The notes beneath the pieces are model-generated. The model saw only the letters and a list, made by a program, of their open reading frames with translations, ran no database searches and had not been told where the DNA came from. 64,000 nucleotides of DNA from Alphaproteobacteria bacterium (lineage in GTDB: Bacteria > Pseudomonadota > Alphaproteobacteria > Reyranellales > Reyranellaceae): NCBI GenBank assembly GCA_017308235.1, contig JAFKFL010000023.1:1-64000 (forward strand), in the 5' to 3' direction. Positions within the stretch are counted from its first letter, which is position 1. Each line of letters opens with the position of its first letter. Made by a program: the position numbers and the translations under genes. Shown one piece after another: positions 16,532 through 24,905 of the stretch.

Positions 16532-18133
16532 TCACCCCTGCAGAACGCGCTTGTGCAAGCGACCGATCGCGTCGAGCGACGACAAGATCGCCCCTTCCTG
16601 CCAGGCCGGAATGTACGATGCATGCTCGCCGGCCAGGACGATGCGGCCATCGATCTGGCAGAGATTGTCGTAGTGTTCCTTTCTCGCCTCGTCCGTCCAG
16701 TCGCCGGCACATCCCAGCGTGAAGGGCGAGCGATGCCAGGCGACGGAGATGCCGTTCTCGAACTCCGTCTTGTACTGCGGATGGATCTGGGCGCCGTACT
16801 CGAGCGCGCGCTTCACCCGCTCCTCCGGCGCCATGGCCGTGAGCTCGTAGGAATTCGGCCCGTTCCAGGTATAGCAACCCAGCAGGACGCCCTTGCCGGT
16901 CGAGTTGTAGTCGGTGCTGGGATAGGAAATCTGCCTGATCGGCAGATCGGTGTAGCTGATGCCGCCGAAGATGACGTCGTCCTCCTCCCAGAACCGGCGC
17001 TTGAACTGCAGGCCGACCTTGACTGAGGAAGCATAGGGCACCGCACCGATCGCGGCCTTCATGGCATCGCCGACTTGAATATCGATCTGGCTCAGGATGG
17101 TGAGCGGAATGGTACATACGCACCAATCGGCAATTGCCTTCTGCACGATATCAGGGGTTTTCGCGTCCTCGTAAAAAACCGTCACGCCCTTGTCGTTCTG
17201 CTCGATCTTGGTGACCTTCGCATTGTAGGTGATGAGGTCACCGACCTGTTTGGCAAATGCCTCACCAATCTTTCCCATGCCCCCAATGGGCTGGAACATA
17301 GTGGTCTGGAATTCGTAAAGCGTGAATGAGGTCAAGCCGAGCCACAGGCGCGATTGCAGGATGTCCGACAGGCCGATGATCTGCCCTGCAACCGGCTCGG
17401 CACCGAGGCCGCCGCCAGGATCTTTTGCGTAACCGCGGAATTCCGCGGTCAAATCGCCCACCTTGTAGGCATAGTCCTTGTCGAGAGCGCCCCACGAGCG
17501 CAGCGCCTGGAGCAATACCTCCCGATCTTCCTTGGTGACGAGCTCATCCAGTTCGCCCTTTTTCACGGCCTTGGCCAGCAACTCCGATGTGTGGCCCTGG
17601 AAGTCAGTCTTGATCTCGCGAATGCGCTGCGGCTTGCCGCCAAAGGCTTTGGAGGAATGCAGGTACGCATTGTGGTTCAACTGCTGAAACGGCTCCAGCT
17701 TGACGCCAAGACGCTTGCAGTAATCGAGCAGACCGTTGTGGTGGAAGGGGATGCGCCACGGGCCGGGATTGAGATAGAGGCCGTCGTCGAATTCACATTT
17801 CTGCGTGGCACCACCGAGCTCGGTATAGGTGTCGCCGCCACGTAGTGACCAGTTGCGTCCGCCAGCGCGATTGTTGAACTCGAGGACTTTGACCTTGTAG
17901 CCAGCCTGCCGCAGTTCCAGCGCTGCAGTCAGGCCGGCCAAGCCAGCCCCCAGGATCAGCACCGACGCGCCTTTGGGATCGCCCTCCAGCTTGATGCGCC
18001 CCTTGTAACCTGACTCGGCCGCGTACCCCAGGCTGGTCATTGCCTGATACATCGCCGCACTGCCGGCGGTCAGACCAATCAGCTTCAGCATATCGCGCCG
18101 GCTCATACCGTCATCGGGTTCTTCCTGCAGCAT
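16532..18133 (-). CDS. Tat-exported flavin monoamine oxidase family enzyme
   Basis: The 533-residue protein has a twin-arginine signal (MSRRDMLKLIGLTAGSAA, residues 10-27) and a FAD-binding start at about 57 (VLILGAGLAGLTAALELRQ), followed by the LEFNNRAGGRNW block. The C-terminal part has GRIVLAGEHASYIPAWQEG, the usual FAD/substrate cap of monoamine and L-amino-acid oxidases. Export in folded form with FAD fits the Tat route. The ATG at 18133 has GGGGGA upstream. It heads an operon with a cytochrome c (overlap region) and RidA. By analogy with NicA2, which donates to cytochrome CycN, it may be a dehydrogenase rather than an O2-using oxidase. The amine substrate is unknown. Confidence 0.88.
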   Translation of the reverse strand: MLQEEPDDGMSRRDMLKLIGLTAGSAAMYQAMTSLGYAAESGYKGRIKLEGDPKGASVLILGAGLAGLTAALELRQAGYKVKVLEFNNRAGGRNWSLRGGDTYTELGGATQKCEFDDGLYLNPGPWRIPFHHNGLLDYCKRLGVKLEPFQQLNHNAYLHSSKAFGGKPQRIREIKTDFQGHTSELLAKAVKKGELDELVTKEDREVLLQALRSWGALDKDYAYKVGDLTAEFRGYAKDPGGGLGAEPVAGQIIGLSDILQSRLWLGLTSFTLYEFQTTMFQPIGGMGKIGEAFAKQVGDLITYNAKVTKIEQNDKGVTVFYEDAKTPDIVQKAIADWCVCTIPLTILSQIDIQVGDAMKAAIGAVPYASSVKVGLQFKRRFWEEDDVIFGGISYTDLPIRQISYPSTDYNSTGKGVLLGCYTWNGPNSYELTAMAPEERVKRALEYGAQIHPQYKTEFENGISVAWHRSPFTLGCAGDWTDEARKEHYDNLCQIDGRIVLAGEHASYIPAWQEGAILSSLDAIGRLHKRVLQG

Positions 18134-18224
18134 TACGCGTCCCCCTACTCGAAATAGGCAGCGACAATATCCAGAAGAATGCAACCGCTGCAGTCGGTCG
18201 AAAAGACGCCTTGGCGGCGGGCAG

Positions 18225-20918
18225 CTATGCTCCCAGGCGCCGGAGTGCCATGCAGAGCCGCTCTCGCGTCTGTTCGGCCTGAGCGCGGCGCTCGCGCTGT
18301 TCCTCGACCACTTCCTCGGGTGCTCGCGCGATGAACGCCGCATTACCGAGCTTGCTGTCGATCTTGGCGATCTCGTCAGTGAGCTTCTTGATCTCTTTCT
18401 GCAGACGCACGACCTCGGCTCTGAGATCGATCACCTCGCCCACGGGCAGCGCGAAAGCTGTCTCCCCGACCACGACCTGCAGCGAGGCTTTGGGGATCGT
18501 CGTTGCCGCCGCCTCGATGCCCTCGATCCGCGCCAGCCGTTCGATGGCGGCGCGGTGGGTGTCGAGCCGTCCGCGAGTCGTCTCGCTGGCACCGACGGCC
18601 AGGAGCTTGAGCTTGGCGCCAGGCGGCACATGCAGCTCGGCGCGGGCAGACCGGATGTCGGAGATCAGCGTCACCAGCCAACCGATCTCGGCATCCGCGG
18701 CCGCGTCGACGGATGTCGGCGCTGGCCAGGGTTGGCTGATCAGCATGCCGTGCATCGCCCGATGGCCGAGCTTGTCCCACAGTTCCTCGGTGATGAATGG
18801 CATCACGGGATGCAGGAGCTTCAGGGTCTCGCGCAAAACGAAGGCCGTCACGGCGCGCGTCTCGTTCTTCTCAGGCGCGTCGGGCTCCTGCAGGATCGGC
18901 TTGGTCAGCTCGACATACCAGTCACAGATGACACCCCAGATAAACTCGTAGAGAGCGTTCGCCGCGTCGTTCAACCGGAAATCGGTCAGCGCCTTGTCGA
19001 TGGCGGCGTTGGCGCGCGCCAACTCGCCCAGCATCCATTTGTTGACCGTATGCTCGACGGTTGAAGGATCGAAATCCTGTGGAAGAGCGACGCCATTCAT
19101 TTCGGCGAAGCGCGTCGCGTTCCAAAGCTTGGTAGCGAAATTGCGCGAACCTTCGACACGCGCCGGCGTGAACTTCAGCCGGCCAGCCGAGGCCGCTGCC
19201 AGCGACGCCATGGTGAAGCGCAGCGCGTCGGCGCCGTACTTGTCGATCAGGTCCAGGGGATCCGTCACGTTCCCCTTGGACTTCGACATCTTCTGGCCCT
19301 TCTCGTCCGTTACCAACCCATGCAGATAGACGGTGCGGAAGGGCACTTCGTTCATGAAGTGCATCCCCATCATCATCATGCGGGCGACCCAGAAGAACAG
19401 GATGTCCCAGCCGGTCACCAGGACGGATGTCGGATAGTACTTCTGTAAAGCGATCGTTTCGTCGGGCCAGCCCAAGGTCGAGAATGGCCAAAGCGCGGAG
19501 CTGAACCAGGTGTCGAGCACGTCGGGGTCGCGCTCGAGCGGCACGTCCTTGCCATAGTGCTTGCGTGCTTCGGCCCGTGCCTCGCCTTCGGACAAGGCGA
19601 CGAAGATCTTCCTGTCCGGGCCGTACCAGGCCGGAATCTGATGACCCCACCAGAGCTGGCGCGAGATGCACCAGGGCTCGGTCTTCTCCATCCAGCGGAA
19701 GAATTCTTCCCGGCCCCGTTCCGGGACGAAGGTCACGCGCCCATCGCGAGCCGCAGCAATTGGCGCCTCCGCGAGCTTCTTGGCGTCGGCGTACCACTGC
19801 TCGGTCAGGAACGGCTCGACCGGCACGCCGCCGCGGTCGCCGTAGGGCACGGTATGGGTGTGCGGCTCGATCTTTTCGACAAGGTCCAGAGCCTCGAGAT
19901 CGGCCACGACCCTCTTGCGTGCGTCGTACCGGTCGAGGCCGCGATATTTTTCCGGTGCGTTCTCGTTCACCCGCGCAAACTTGTCGAAGATCGAGATCGC
20001 TTCGAGCTTGTGCCGTCGGCCGACTTCAAAATCGTTGAAGTCGTGCGCCGGCGTGATCTTGACCGCACCCGAGCCCTTCTCGGGATCGGAGTAATCGTCG
20101 CCGACAATGGGAATGCGGCGCCCGACCAGCGGCAAGAGAGCGTGCTTGCCGATCAGATGCTTCCACTTCGGATCATCCGAATGCACCGCGATCGCAGTAT
20201 CGCCCAGCATCGTCTCTGGCCGCGTGGTGGCCACGACGATGTGCTCGTCGCTGCCCTCGATCGGATATCTAAAATACCAGAGATGTCCCTTCACCTCGCG
20301 CGATTCGACCTCGAGGTCGGAGATCGCGGTCAGCATCTTGGGGTCCCAGTTGACCAGACGGTTGTCCTTGTAGATCAGGCCTTGTCGGTAGAGATCGACG
20401 AATACCTTGAGGACAGCGCGGGAAAGCCCGTCGTCCATCGTGAAGCGCTCGCGGCTCCAGTCGCAGGAGGCGCCGAGCCGGCGCAACTGTCCGGTGATCG
20501 TGCCGCCTGAATAGGCTTTCCACTCCCAGACCTTGGCAAGGAACTCGTCGCGGCTCAGCAGCTTCCTGTTGCCGTCAGCGCCACCATTGCGCTCGTCAGC
20601 ACCTTCGACCGCAAGGCCGATCCCCTCCTGCTCGAGATTGCGCACCACGACCATTTGCGTGGCGATGCCGGCGTGGTCCGTCCCGGGTTGCCACAGCACG
20701 TCGTCGCCCTTCATGCGGCGCCAACGGATCAGAATGTCCTGGAGTGTATTGTCGAGCGCATGCCCCATATGCAGGCTGCCCGTGACGTTGGGCGGCGGGA
20801 TCACGATGCAGTACGGCGGCTTGGCCCCTTCCGGATGTGCCTTGAAGGCGCCGGACTGCTCCCATTCGGGGTAGCGGCGGGCTTCGATTTCCGCAGGGTC
20901 GTAGGTTTTGTCGAGCAT
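18225..20918 (-). CDS. valS: Valyl-tRNA synthetase
   Basis: The 897-residue class I synthetase charges tRNA-Val. The HIGH-type motif is HMGH in PPPNVTGSLHMGHALD (about 40-55) and the KMSKS motif is intact in KGQKMSKSKGN. The editing domain contains ATTRPETMLGDTA, and the C-terminus is a coiled coil (about 830-895) as in ValS. The start MLDKTYDP at 20918 is chosen: an upstream in-frame GTG lies inside the stem of the terminator of the preceding gene and cannot be used for a separate transcript. The downstream amine-oxidase gene begins 91 bases after the valS stop. Confidence 0.96.
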   Translation of the reverse strand: MLDKTYDPAEIEARRYPEWEQSGAFKAHPEGAKPPYCIVIPPPNVTGSLHMGHALDNTLQDILIRWRRMKGDDVLWQPGTDHAGIATQMVVVRNLEQEGIGLAVEGADERNGGADGNRKLLSRDEFLAKVWEWKAYSGGTITGQLRRLGASCDWSRERFTMDDGLSRAVLKVFVDLYRQGLIYKDNRLVNWDPKMLTAISDLEVESREVKGHLWYFRYPIEGSDEHIVVATTRPETMLGDTAIAVHSDDPKWKHLIGKHALLPLVGRRIPIVGDDYSDPEKGSGAVKITPAHDFNDFEVGRRHKLEAISIFDKFARVNENAPEKYRGLDRYDARKRVVADLEALDLVEKIEPHTHTVPYGDRGGVPVEPFLTEQWYADAKKLAEAPIAAARDGRVTFVPERGREEFFRWMEKTEPWCISRQLWWGHQIPAWYGPDRKIFVALSEGEARAEARKHYGKDVPLERDPDVLDTWFSSALWPFSTLGWPDETIALQKYYPTSVLVTGWDILFFWVARMMMMGMHFMNEVPFRTVYLHGLVTDEKGQKMSKSKGNVTDPLDLIDKYGADALRFTMASLAAASAGRLKFTPARVEGSRNFATKLWNATRFAEMNGVALPQDFDPSTVEHTVNKWMLGELARANAAIDKALTDFRLNDAANALYEFIWGVICDWYVELTKPILQEPDAPEKNETRAVTAFVLRETLKLLHPVMPFITEELWDKLGHRAMHGMLISQPWPAPTSVDAAADAEIGWLVTLISDIRSARAELHVPPGAKLKLLAVGASETTRGRLDTHRAAIERLARIEGIEAAATTIPKASLQVVVGETAFALPVGEVIDLRAEVVRLQKEIKKLTDEIAKIDSKLGNAAFIARAPEEVVEEQRERRAQAEQTRERLCMALRRLGA

Positions 20919-20934
20919 CGCTTGCCTTTTAACG

Positions 20935-20962
20935 AAAAACGCCACGGAGGGCCCCGTGGCGT
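20935..20962 (-). terminator. Intrinsic terminator after the popZ-like gene
   Basis: On the minus strand a 9-bp stem (ACGCCACGG with CCGTGGCGT) and a six-base loop are followed by a run of five T's. It lies 25 bases after the stop of the DUF2497 gene and ends just before the valS ribosome site, so it separates the two genes. It is the cleanest intrinsic terminator in the window. Confidence 0.85.
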
Positions 20963-20987
20963 TCGTTCGGTGGAGTGGCCCCGGGGA

Positions 20988-21566
20988 TCAGCGGCGGGTC
21001 AGCCGGACGATCTCGCGCTCGACGTACCGCTCGACAATCGGCGGCAAGTTGCGATCGAGCCAATCCTTCAGCATTGGCCTCAGCATTTCCTTGACCAGGT
21101 CTTCGATGGTCTTGCCGCCATGACCAACGGACGGTCCTGCTTCGGAAGCCCGGGGAGGCGGAACGCTGTCCTGAACCGCCTGATTCAGGCGCTCAAATGC
21201 GGAAGTCGTGGCACCGGCCACGCTGGAACCAAGCAGGGGTTCGGAGGATTCGTGCTGAGACTGGGGCATTTCTGGGGCACTCACAGGGTCGATACGAGAA
21301 AGTGGAATGGAAGTAGGCTGCGATGACGTAGGCTGCACTTCGGGCGTGACAGGGTCTTCGATCAAATCCGTTAGGAGCAGGACATCGTCACCTTTTGCCG
21401 GCTCCGTGGCAGCCGACGGCGGGACCGGCGATCCGGCGGTCGCATCGCGGCGAAGCGGCGGATCGCCAGTCTGCGAGCGCGCCTCGTCGTCAGAAATGAT
21501 CTTACGAATGGACGCCAGGATGTCGTCCATCGAAGGATCGTTATTCGGGCTACGGCCATCACTCAT
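20988..21566 (-). CDS. popZ: DUF2497/PopZ-type polar organising protein
   Basis: The 192-residue protein has the two conserved ends of the PopZ family: an N-terminal helix PSMDDILASIRKIISDDEA (about 11-29) and a C-terminal oligomerisation region TIEDLVKEMLRPMLKDWLDRN (about 151-171) continuing to the end. The middle (30-150) is a low-complexity Pro/Ser/Glu-rich linker. In Caulobacter, PopZ forms a polar matrix that anchors the ParB-bound centromere and recruits signalling proteins. Here it sits five bases after the TolC-family gene's neighbour region and before valS, an arrangement common in Alphaproteobacteria. The gene ends at a clear terminator. Confidence 0.88.
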   Translation of the reverse strand: MSDGRSPNNDPSMDDILASIRKIISDDEARSQTGDPPLRRDATAGSPVPPSAATEPAKGDDVLLLTDLIEDPVTPEVQPTSSQPTSIPLSRIDPVSAPEMPQSQHESSEPLLGSSVAGATTSAFERLNQAVQDSVPPPRASEAGPSVGHGGKTIEDLVKEMLRPMLKDWLDRNLPPIVERYVEREIVRLTRR

Positions 21567-21571
21567 TCGGA

Positions 21572-22963
21572 TTACTTCCCGGAATCACTGCTCCCATCAC
21601 CGATCCAGCGGGAGCCTACCTCCTTATAATACTTCTCCTCATCATAATATTCGACAGGCAATCCCAGCGAACGGGCCGTCAGACGCCCGATCCCCGAAAT
21701 GACACCATAGTAGCTCACCTGGGTGTCATGGCGTGCCTGGAGGAGGTTGACCTGCGAATTTAGCAGTTCTTGCTCGGCATTCAGGACGTCCAGGGTCGTT
21801 CTCGAGCCCACCAGGGCCTCCTGCCGGACCCCGTTCAGGGCCACTTCATTGGCCCGCACCTGCGCTTCGAAGGATAAAACGCGCGAACGCGCAGAATCGA
21901 GGCCGCGCCAGGCCCGAATAACGGTCTCGGCCGCTGACCGACGGGCGCTGTCGAGTTCGTTGCGCCGCTGGCCCACAAGCTGCTTGGCCTGCCGTATGGC
22001 GGACCATTCGCTGCCGTTCTGGTAAATCGGGATGGTTGCCTGAAGGCGTACCCCGTACTGATAGTACTGATCGCCTGGCACCTGCAGTTCGGACTGGTTC
22101 TGGATGAAGCCCACCAGGTTGATCTGCGGCAGCAGGCTGGATACAGCGCTATTCACACCGTAACTCGCCGCCGCGATGCGGTGTTGCGCACTCACCGCCC
22201 TGGGCCCGTTGTTCATCGCCAGATTGACACATTCGTCTTCGGTCGCCGGCAACGCGCCGATGAGTGGCAAATCAGCCAGTTTGCCCGGTTTCATGCCTAT
22301 CTGATGCTGAAAGGCCGCCTCATCGATGCGAACCTGCGCCTGGGCCTGCACAAGGTCGGCCTTCGCCTGCTCAAGCCGGGCTTCGGCCTGGGACACGTCG
22401 GTGATGGTGAGCTCGCCCACCCGGAAACGCTCGCGGGTCGCGTCGAGCTGTTCGACTAGAACCCGCACATTATTGCGACGTGCATCGACGATGCCAACAT
22501 CCTGCAGGAGGTCTGCATAGGACTGCACCGAGTTCAGGAGGACAGTCTGCTCGGTGTCGGCCAGCGAGGCCCGCTGTGCCTGGATATTAGCCCGGGCGGC
22601 CTTGGTGTCGGCGACCGTCTTGCCGCCTCGGAACAGGGGCTGTGTCACCGTCAAGAGGGTGGTTCGTCCGGTCAGGAAGTAGCTGGAGTTGGCCCTGACG
22701 ACTGGGTTCGAATCGGCTTGGATCTTGTTGTATTCGACAGATAACGAGACCTTCGGCCGCCAGTTGGCGACCGCCTGGGCTAGTGTTTCGTCGGTCTGTC
22801 GGAGGATCGCCCGTCCAGCCAGCAGATCAGGGTTGCTGTTGTAGGTGCTGGACAGGGCCTCGATCAGGCTTTGCGCTGAGGCAACACGACCCGTGCCGAG
22901 CCCGATCGCCAAGGCGCACACTACCGCGGCGCGGACGCGCTTCAAGGTCGGCCGGCTACGCAT
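21572..22963 (-). CDS. TolC family outer membrane efflux channel
   Basis: The 463-residue protein has a signal peptide (about 1-31, ending RVASAQ) and the TolC layout: SLIEALSSTYNSNPDLLAGRA at the mature N-terminus, two repeated coiled-coil and beta sections, and the Asn/Leu-rich second repeat ending with TLDVLNAEQELLNSQVNL. TolC trimers form the outer-membrane part of type I secretion systems and multidrug pumps. No ABC exporter or membrane-fusion gene is adjacent. The start at 22963 gives the best signal peptide; upstream in-frame starts overlap the pcm stop region. It lies between pcm and popZ, with popZ starting five bases after its stop on the far side. Confidence 0.9.
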   Translation of the reverse strand: MRSRPTLKRVRAAVVCALAIGLGTGRVASAQSLIEALSSTYNSNPDLLAGRAILRQTDETLAQAVANWRPKVSLSVEYNKIQADSNPVVRANSSYFLTGRTTLLTVTQPLFRGGKTVADTKAARANIQAQRASLADTEQTVLLNSVQSYADLLQDVGIVDARRNNVRVLVEQLDATRERFRVGELTITDVSQAEARLEQAKADLVQAQAQVRIDEAAFQHQIGMKPGKLADLPLIGALPATEDECVNLAMNNGPRAVSAQHRIAAASYGVNSAVSSLLPQINLVGFIQNQSELQVPGDQYYQYGVRLQATIPIYQNGSEWSAIRQAKQLVGQRRNELDSARRSAAETVIRAWRGLDSARSRVLSFEAQVRANEVALNGVRQEALVGSRTTLDVLNAEQELLNSQVNLLQARHDTQVSYYGVISGIGRLTARSLGLPVEYYDEEKYYKEVGSRWIGDGSSDSGK

Positions 22964-23048
22964 TGAAACAACCCCCAATCGCACAGCCAAGCCTAGCATC
23001 GTGGGTCTGCCCATTGATAGTGTTTCCGCGCCCTCGGCGACCTTCGGG

Positions 23049-23708
23049 TCAGAAGCTGAAGCGTGGTGGTGGAGCAAAACCGGGCAAGGCAGGCGTGCCG
23101 GCATCGAACAGTGGGCGTCCTGACGTGACACCTCCCTCTTTCAACACCAGCTGCGCGACCCCCAAGCCTCCATTAGGGCTGGCAACAACGGTGGCGAGCC
23201 GCCCGCCTTCGGCAAGCTGATCGAGAATCGCTTGTGGGATCTCCCGCACGGCACCCTCGATCAAGATGACGTCATAGGGCGCAGTCTCGGGCGCCCCCGC
23301 TTCCATTGGACCAACCACGTGCTGGACGTTTTCGATGCCCAATTCCTTCATGGTCTGCTGAGCAGAACTTGCCAGGGCGACAGCGCTTTCGAGGGCCGTC
23401 ACGCTCTTGACCAGCCGCGACAACAGAGCAGCTCCGTAGCCTCGGCCGGAGGCCACGACGAGTGCTTTGGTTTCCGCAGAAGGCTGGAGCGCCTGCGCCA
23501 GTCGCACCAAAACCATGGGCTCCATGAGGAACCGCCCACCGCCCAGGGGCACATCATCGTCGGCGTAGGCAACCGAGCTCAGGCCGTCGGGCAGGAACCG
23601 CTCGCGAGGCAGGTCGGCAACGGCCGTCAGCAGGGTAGCATTGGTCACCCGGTTGGGCCGGAGCTGGCCATCAATCATGTTGCGACGCGCAAGCGCGAAA
23701 TCCGTCAT
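23049..23708 (-). CDS. Protein-L-isoaspartate O-methyltransferase family protein, divergent
   Basis: The 219-residue protein has the Pcm N-terminal start RRNMIDGQLRPN and the RERFLPDG, LEPMV-like FLMEPMVLVRLAQAL blocks. The S-adenosylmethionine motif I, normally VLEIGTGSGY, here reads ALVVASGRGYGAA (about 88-100), and motif II is reduced to YDVILIEGAV. Canonical Pcm repairs damaged aspartyl residues, but this branch, often placed upstream of tolC in Alphaproteobacteria, may bind the cofactor differently or not at all. The ATG at 23708 is taken from the conserved MTDFALARR start. The tolC-type gene follows after 85 bases. Confidence 0.82.
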   Translation of the reverse strand: MTDFALARRNMIDGQLRPNRVTNATLLTAVADLPRERFLPDGLSSVAYADDDVPLGGGRFLMEPMVLVRLAQALQPSAETKALVVASGRGYGAALLSRLVKSVTALESAVALASSAQQTMKELGIENVQHVVGPMEAGAPETAPYDVILIEGAVREIPQAILDQLAEGGRLATVVASPNGGLGVAQLVLKEGGVTSGRPLFDAGTPALPGFAPPPRFSF

Positions 23709-23783
23709 CAGCGACCCCAAATGGTGCATTGTTTATAAGCGGCAGTCGGCAAAAGCGTCAAAGGGCGGCGCGTCGCGGCCCGC

Positions 23784-23813
23784 TTGACCACTCTCCCGGC
23801 CCATGCGTATAGC
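23784..23813 (+). promoter_or_regulatory. Probable promoter of the tRNA-Cys gene
   Basis: TTGACC at 23784-23789 and TATAGC at 23808-23813 are spaced by 18 bases and lie about 18 bases before the mature 5' end of tRNA-Cys, which fits a sigma-70 type promoter for the tRNA pair. The call rests on sequence resemblance only. Confidence 0.5.
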
Positions 23814-23831
23814 AGCGCCGTTTCTGCGGCC

Positions 23832-23905
23832 GGCCTGGTGGCAGAGTGGCTATGTAGCGGACTGCAAATCCGTCAATGCCGGTTCGATTCCGGCCCAGGC
23901 CTCCA
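23832..23905 (+). tRNA. tRNA-Cys (anticodon GCA)
   Basis: A 74-base cloverleaf with encoded CCA. The acceptor stem GGCCTGG (23832-23838) pairs with CCAGGCC (23895-23901), the discriminator is T (U73, the identity base for Cys), and the anticodon GCA is at 23864-23866 in the loop CTGCAAA. The T arm has GGTTCGATTCC. It stands 98 bases before tRNA-Asn. No integrase or repeat copy of its 3' end is visible nearby. Confidence 0.96.
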
Positions 23906-24003
23906 CGCCGCCCGCGCGGAATCGTCCCCCTTGCCTGCCAAGGAACACTCTGCCAAAAGTCCGCGCCTTCGCAGGCCGCTTACCGCCGGCCGCGACGAAT
24001 TTT

Positions 24004-24078
24004 TCCGGAGTAGCTCAGCGGTAGAGCAGGCGACTGTTAATCGCCGGGTCGCAGGTTCGAACCCTGCCTCCGGAGCCA
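24004..24078 (+). tRNA. tRNA-Asn (anticodon GTT)
   Basis: A 75-base cloverleaf with encoded CCA. TCCGGAG (24004-24010) pairs with CTCCGGA (24068-24074), the discriminator is G, and the anticodon GTT lies at 24036-24038 within CTGTTAA. The T arm GCAGGTTCGAACCCTGC is perfect. It is the second gene of a short tRNA-Cys and tRNA-Asn cluster and is followed by a strong hairpin. Confidence 0.96.
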
Positions 24079-24084
24079 TTCTTC

Positions 24085-24118
24085 CTACGGCGCGCCCGCT
24101 CTCTGCGGCGCGCCGTAG
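24085..24118 (+). terminator. 12-bp hairpin after tRNA-Asn, probable terminator
   Basis: CTACGGCGCGCC (24085-24096) pairs perfectly with GGCGCGCCGTAG (24107-24118) over a ten-base loop. It starts seven bases after the tRNA-Asn CCA end. Only a weak T-rich stretch (TCATTTC) follows, but the position and strength suit the end of the tRNA transcript. Confidence 0.65.
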
Positions 24119-24216
24119 TCATTTCGGGCCAGTCCACATTAGCACCCGTCGCTCGCCTTCAAGTCATCGTTGGGCTATCGAGCGGCTCCCCCTCCTATTG
24201 CCATGCGGAGTCGCCG

Positions 24217-24831
24217 ATGAACCAGCCCCAACTGCCGAATGAAACAGCTGAGCTGGTCCGGAAGGAGGTGGCCTTCCAGGGATACTTCAAAGTCGTTCGC
24301 TACTTCTTCCGCCATGGGCTGCACCAGGGCGGCCAGAGCAAGGTCATCAGCCGCGAAGTCTTCGAGCGCGGCCAGGCGGCCGCTGTCCTTCCCTATGATC
24401 CTGTTCGCGACGAGGTCGTGCTGATCCGCCAGTTCCGCGCTGGTTCCTACGTCGCGGGCCGCCATCCGTTCACGTGGGAGACTGTCGCCGGCATCATCGA
24501 GGCCGGGGAGACGGCGGAAGCGCTGGTGCACCGAGAGGCCGTTGAAGAGGCTGGCCTCACCGTGGGCGATCTCATGCCCATGCAGAACGTGATGCTCACG
24601 CCCGGCGCCTGCTCGGAATCCTGCAACATCTTCCTTGGCCGAGCCGATACCGCCAAGGCCGGCGGCATCTTCGGTCTCGAATCCGAAGGTGAAAACATCC
24701 TCGTCAAAGCGATGCCGTTCTCCGAGGCCTGCGCCCTGGTCGACCGCGGGGAAGTCGACAACGCAGTCACCGTCATTGCGCTGCAATGGCTCGCTCTACA
24801 CCGCGACGAGGTGCGCCAGCGCTGGCGCTAG
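24217..24831 (+). CDS. nudF: Nudix hydrolase, ADP-ribose pyrophosphatase type
   Basis: The 204-residue protein has a perfect Nudix box, GIIEAGETAEALVHREAVEEAGL (about residues 92-114, matching Gx5Ex7REUxEExGU), which coordinates Mg2+ for hydrolysis of nucleoside diphosphates linked to another group. The flanking VLIRQFRAG and PGACSESCNIFLG blocks resemble ADP-ribose/ADP-sugar pyrophosphatases of the NudF family. It makes AMP and ribose 5-phosphate from ADP-ribose in the known family members. It may be the first gene of the long plus-strand operon, but 74 bases separate it from the next gene, so a separate promoter is possible. Confidence 0.85.
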   Translation: MNQPQLPNETAELVRKEVAFQGYFKVVRYFFRHGLHQGGQSKVISREVFERGQAAAVLPYDPVRDEVVLIRQFRAGSYVAGRHPFTWETVAGIIEAGETAEALVHREAVEEAGLTVGDLMPMQNVMLTPGACSESCNIFLGRADTAKAGGIFGLESEGENILVKAMPFSEACALVDRGEVDNAVTVIALQWLALHRDEVRQRWR

Positions 24832-24905
24832 CGGTTGCCTTCGCCCCCTGTCCCTGTCTACGGTCCATCAGGGAGCGAGCGCAGGGCTAGAAAGCGAGTG
24901 GCATT

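Noticed and set aside
20919-20945. An upstream GTG start for valS
   Set aside because: It lies inside the stem of the intrinsic terminator after the popZ-like gene and the residues are not conserved.
23784-24118. A tRNA-linked integration site or genomic island
   Set aside because: No integrase, no repeat of the tRNA 3' end and no change in gene content or base composition was seen beside the tRNA pair.
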